Shown here: in pieces, positions 34,904 through 36,926 of the stretch
How positions within the stretch are numbered: the stretch's first letter is position 1
Layout of the letters: each line of letters starts with the position of its first letter
Assembly (NCBI GenBank): GCA_902624315.1
Contig: CACNXC010000010.1
Span: 1 to 36,926 of the forward strand
Direction of reading: 5' to 3'
Source of the DNA: an uncultured Pelagibacteraceae bacterium
Lineage (GTDB): Bacteria; Pseudomonadota; Alphaproteobacteria; Pelagibacterales; Pelagibacteraceae
Length of the DNA stretch: 36,926 bases
The notes under the pieces: model-generated
Told to the model about the DNA's origin: nothing
What the model saw: the letters and a program-made list of their open reading frames with translations, nothing else
Database searches by the model: none
Program-made: the position numbers and the translations under genes

Positions 34904-35931
34904 TAGATGCTTTCCTCTAATTTTTTAGACATTTCTGCGATATTATCTGGTGGCCAATTTGGAATTTCCATACCTAAATAAAGAGACATACCAGTTAAAA
35001 CTTCTTTAATTTCATTTAACGATTTTCTTCCAAAATTTGGTGTTCTTAACATCTCACCCTCAGATTTTTGAACTAAATCACCAATATAAATTATATTATC
35101 ATTTTTAAGACAATTCATTGATCTAACAGATAATTCAAGCTCATCTACTTTTCTTAATAAATTTTTATTAAATTCAGGCTCTGTTGAAACTTCTTTAACT
35201 GGAGCTTCTACAGGTTCATCAAAATTAATAAACATTTTTAATTGATCTTGAAAAATTCTTGCAGAATAAGCAACTGCATCCTCAGCAGATATTGATCCGT
35301 TTGTTTCAACTTCCATCGTTAATTTATCGTAATCTAAAGCCTTACCTTCTCTTGCAGTACTTACTGAATAGGAAACTTTTTTAACAGGACTATATAATGA
35401 GTCTATTGCAATTAAACCTAATGGTGGTTCTTCTGGTTTATTTAAATCAGCTGGAACATAACCTTTTCCAGTATTAACATTCATTTCCATATGGAAGTGA
35501 GTATTTTCATCCAAATTACAAATAACTAAGTCAGGATTCAAAATTTCAACATCAGGAACTGATGCAATATCAGATGCTTTTATTTCACCAGGTCCTTTAG
35601 CATCTAATACCAGTTTTTTTGTTCCCTCAGCAGCACATTTTAATGCTAGAGATTTAACGTTTAATACAATATCAGTAACATCTTCTCTTACTCCTTTGAT
35701 AGATGTAAATTCATGAAGCACACCATCGATTTGAATTGAAGTCACAGCTGCCCCTCTGATTGACGACAACAAAATTCTCCTTAGTGAATTACCAAGTGTT
35801 AATCCATAACCTTTTTCTAATGGTTCAGCGATAATTGTAGCGTGAGTTAAATCATCACTTATTTTAACATCAAGTTTCGCAGGTTTGATTAATGATTTCC
35901 AATTTTTTACATTTACGTTTTCTACATCCAT
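34903..35931 (-). CDS. rpoA: DNA-directed RNA polymerase alpha subunit
   Basis: Assembly scaffold of RNA polymerase. 342 aa. The N-terminal dimerisation domain has FIIEPLEKG-like [40 protein letters not shown] and [20 protein letters not shown] linker follows, then the C-terminal DNA/activator-binding domain (about 260-325) with [18 protein letters not shown] and [16 protein letters not shown]. An AGGAG ribosome binding site lies 6 nt upstream within the end of rpsK, and the start shares one base with the rpsK stop. Confidence 0.98.
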   Translation of the reverse strand: MDVENVNVKNWKSLIKPAKLDVKISDDLTHATIIAEPLEKGYGLTLGNSLRRILLSSIRGAAVTSIQIDGVLHEFTSIKGVREDVTDIVLNVKSLALKCAAEGTKKLVLDAKGPGEIKASDIASVPDVEILNPDLVICNLDENTHFHMEMNVNTGKGYVPADLNKPEEPPLGLIAIDSLYSPVKKVSYSVSTAREGKALDYDKLTMEVETNGSISAEDAVAYSARIFQDQLKMFINFDEPVEAPVKEVSTEPEFNKNLLRKVDELELSVRSMNCLKNDNIIYIGDLVQKSEGEMLRTPNFGRKSLNEIKEVLTGMSLYLGMEIPNWPPDNIAEMSKKLEESI

Positions 35932-36380
35932 TAAACTCTCCTTTTTTTTGGTGGCCTAGTACCATTATGTGGCATTGGTGTTGTATCTTTAATTGATAAA
36001 ATTCTAAATCCTCTCGCTTGTAACGCTCTTAATGCTGTTTCTCTGCCTGAACCAGGACCCTTAACTTCCACAGATAAAGTTTTCATACCAAACTCTAATG
36101 CTTTAGATGCAGCAGCATCAGCAGCTATTTGCGCTGCATATGGAGTTGATTTTCTAGAACCTTTAAAACCTTTTTGTCCAGCTGATGCCCATGAAATCAC
36201 GTTTCCATTAGTGTCAGCGATTGAAATAATTGTATTATTAAAAGTTGATTGAACATATGCAATTCCATTTAAGATATTTTTTTTAGTTTTCTTTTTTTTT
36301 GAATAAGAACTTTTAACAGCTTTTTTTGGCGACTTATCTTGACTCAATTCTTTATTATCTTTTTTTTCTGCTTTTGCCAT
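35931..36380 (-). CDS. rpsK: 30S ribosomal protein S11
   Basis: Small-subunit platform protein at the mRNA exit site. 149 aa, with a Lys-rich N-terminal extension of about 20 residues ([20 protein letters not shown]) compared with the 129-aa E. coli protein. The core is standard: [59 protein letters not shown] and the C-terminal [16 protein letters not shown]. It lies 2 bp after rpsM and shares a TAATG junction with rpoA. Confidence 0.98.
   Translation of the reverse strand: MAKAEKKDNKELSQDKSPKKAVKSSYSKKKKTKKNILNGIAYVQSTFNNTIISIADTNGNVISWASAGQKGFKGSRKSTPYAAQIAADAAASKALEFGMKTLSVEVKGPGSGRETALRALQARGFRILSIKDTTPMPHNGTRPPKKRRV
35938..35942 (-). promoter_or_regulatory. Shine-Dalgarno site for rpoA
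   Basis: The minus strand reads AGGAG 6 nt before the rpoA ATG, inside the final Arg-Arg-Val codons of rpsK. It is the clearest ribosome binding site I saw; most genes here lack one and rely on overlap with the upstream gene. Confidence 0.65.
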
Positions 36381-36382
36381 GC

Positions 36383-36766
36383 TTATTTCTTAAGTGGTGT
36401 TAATTTTTTTCCAGCTATCGCAATAGCTTTTCCTTTTCTCGTTCGAGCATTACATCTAGTTCTTTGACCTCTTACAGGTAATTTTTTTCTATGTCTCGAA
36501 CCTCTATAGCAAGCTAAATCAATTAATCTTTTTATGCTCAGTGAATAATCTCTTCTAAGATCACCTTCAACTTTAAAATTTTGATCAATGTATTCTCTTA
36601 TTTTCAAAATTTCATCATCAGTAAGTTGATTTACTCTTTTTTCTTTAGGGATTGCTAATGATGTGCAAATTTGTTTTGAAAATTTATCACCAATACCATA
36701 AATATAAGTTAGCCCTACTTGAACTAATTTATTTTGTGGGATATTTATTCCTGCAATACGAGCCAT
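36383..36766 (-). CDS. rpsM: 30S ribosomal protein S13
   Basis: Small-subunit head protein contacting the P-site tRNA and the 50S subunit. 127 aa. The N-terminal [26 protein letters not shown] with helix-two-turn-helix region, [20 protein letters not shown] and [20 protein letters not shown] match the family, with the basic C-terminal tail. It follows the adk gene after 54 bp, the usual secY-adk-rpsM order of alphaproteobacteria. Confidence 0.98.
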   Translation of the reverse strand: MARIAGINIPQNKLVQVGLTYIYGIGDKFSKQICTSLAIPKEKRVNQLTDDEILKIREYIDQNFKVEGDLRRDYSLSIKRLIDLACYRGSRHRKKLPVRGQRTRCNARTRKGKAIAIAGKKLTPLKK

Positions 36767-36820
36767 AATTTTGAGATAAATTTAGCCTTTTATATAAGAA
36801 GTTCTTTCAAAGTCAATGTC

Positions 36821-36926
36821 TTAAACATTAAGAAATGCATCTATTTTAGCGGTTATTTGATCTATTTTAAGCGCACCATCTATTTCATAAAAGTTTGAAT
36901 TTTTGGAATAGAAATCTAAAACAGGG
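36821..36926 (-). CDS. adk: Adenylate kinase, C-terminal fragment (cut by window edge)
   Basis: The minus strand from the window end reads in frame PVLDFYSKNSNFYEIDGALK then IDQITAKIDAFLNV and a TAA stop at 36821-36823. This matches the C-terminal helix region of bacterial adenylate kinase (AMP + ATP to 2 ADP), and adk is expected between secY and rpsM in alphaproteobacteria. Only the last 34 codons are present, so the P-loop and lid cannot be examined. The 54 bp between its stop and rpsM show no hairpin or clear promoter. Confidence 0.85.
   Translation of the reverse strand, partial: PVLDFYSKNSNFYEIDGALKIDQITAKIDAFLNV

Noticed and set aside
1..36926. CRISPR arrays, insertion sequences, prophage, toxin-antitoxin or defence genes
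   Set aside because: No spaced direct repeats, transposase, integrase or phage-like reading frames were seen. Homopolymer A/T runs are frequent but reflect base composition.

Overview
The window is a chromosomal segment of a very AT-rich, streamlined alphaproteobacterium, most likely SAR11 ('Candidatus Pelagibacter' or a close relative). Four things support this. Base composition is strongly AT-biased and proteins are rich in Lys, Ile and Asn. Coding is extremely tight: the longest gap between genes is 64 bp, and all gaps together are about 1.4% of the window. The gene order is alphaproteobacterial (secY-side adk-rpsM-rpsK-rpoA-rplQ; pyrB-pyrC-like-plsY-topA; rnc-lepB-acpS-pdxJ). A heterotetrameric sarcosine oxidase operon fits the C1/methylated-amine metabolism known for SAR11. 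The assignment rests on recognition, not on a search.

Layout. (1) 1-6157, minus strand: one tightly packed run transcribed dapA, smpB, folK, spoT/rel, pyrE, pdxJ, acpS, lepB, rnc (rnc cut by the window edge). It joins lysine biosynthesis, trans-translation, folate, stringent response, pyrimidine, vitamin B6, acyl-carrier activation, signal peptide cleavage and RNA processing. (2) 6201-8411, plus: a soluble lytic transglycosylase, convergent with a tRNA-Ser(GCU) gene (8415-8506, minus). (3) 8571-15236, plus: soxBDAG, followed by a solute-binding protein and one ABC permease with no ATPase gene beside them. (4) 15233-21833, minus: gatCAB, an O-methyltransferase, trhO, a MATE transporter and an anchored SNase-like nuclease. 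(5) 21884-28527, plus: ruvX, pyrB, a dihydroorotase-like gene that has lost its metal site, plsY, topA, a small secreted basic protein and a RidA-family gene. (6) 28532-30642, minus: galU-ugd (UDP-glucuronate synthesis). (7) panC (plus), mgtE (minus), lipB (plus). (8) 33529-36926, minus: the end of the ribosomal-protein/RNA polymerase operon (adk fragment, rpsM, rpsK, rpoA, rplQ), with rluC attached 19 bp after rplQ.

Most of the window is core housekeeping. I see no mobile element, CRISPR array, prophage or defence island, and no obviously new multi-gene system. The points worth a second look are small: a non-catalytic dihydroorotase homologue paired with aspartate transcarbamoylase; a Rel/SpoT protein missing part of its regulatory C-terminus; a perfect 11-bp inverted repeat abutting the soxB start; an ABC permease with a lipoprotein-like N-terminus next to a PheC-like binding protein; a conserved-looking small basic secreted protein; and repeated use of 1-nt TAATG stop/start junctions.
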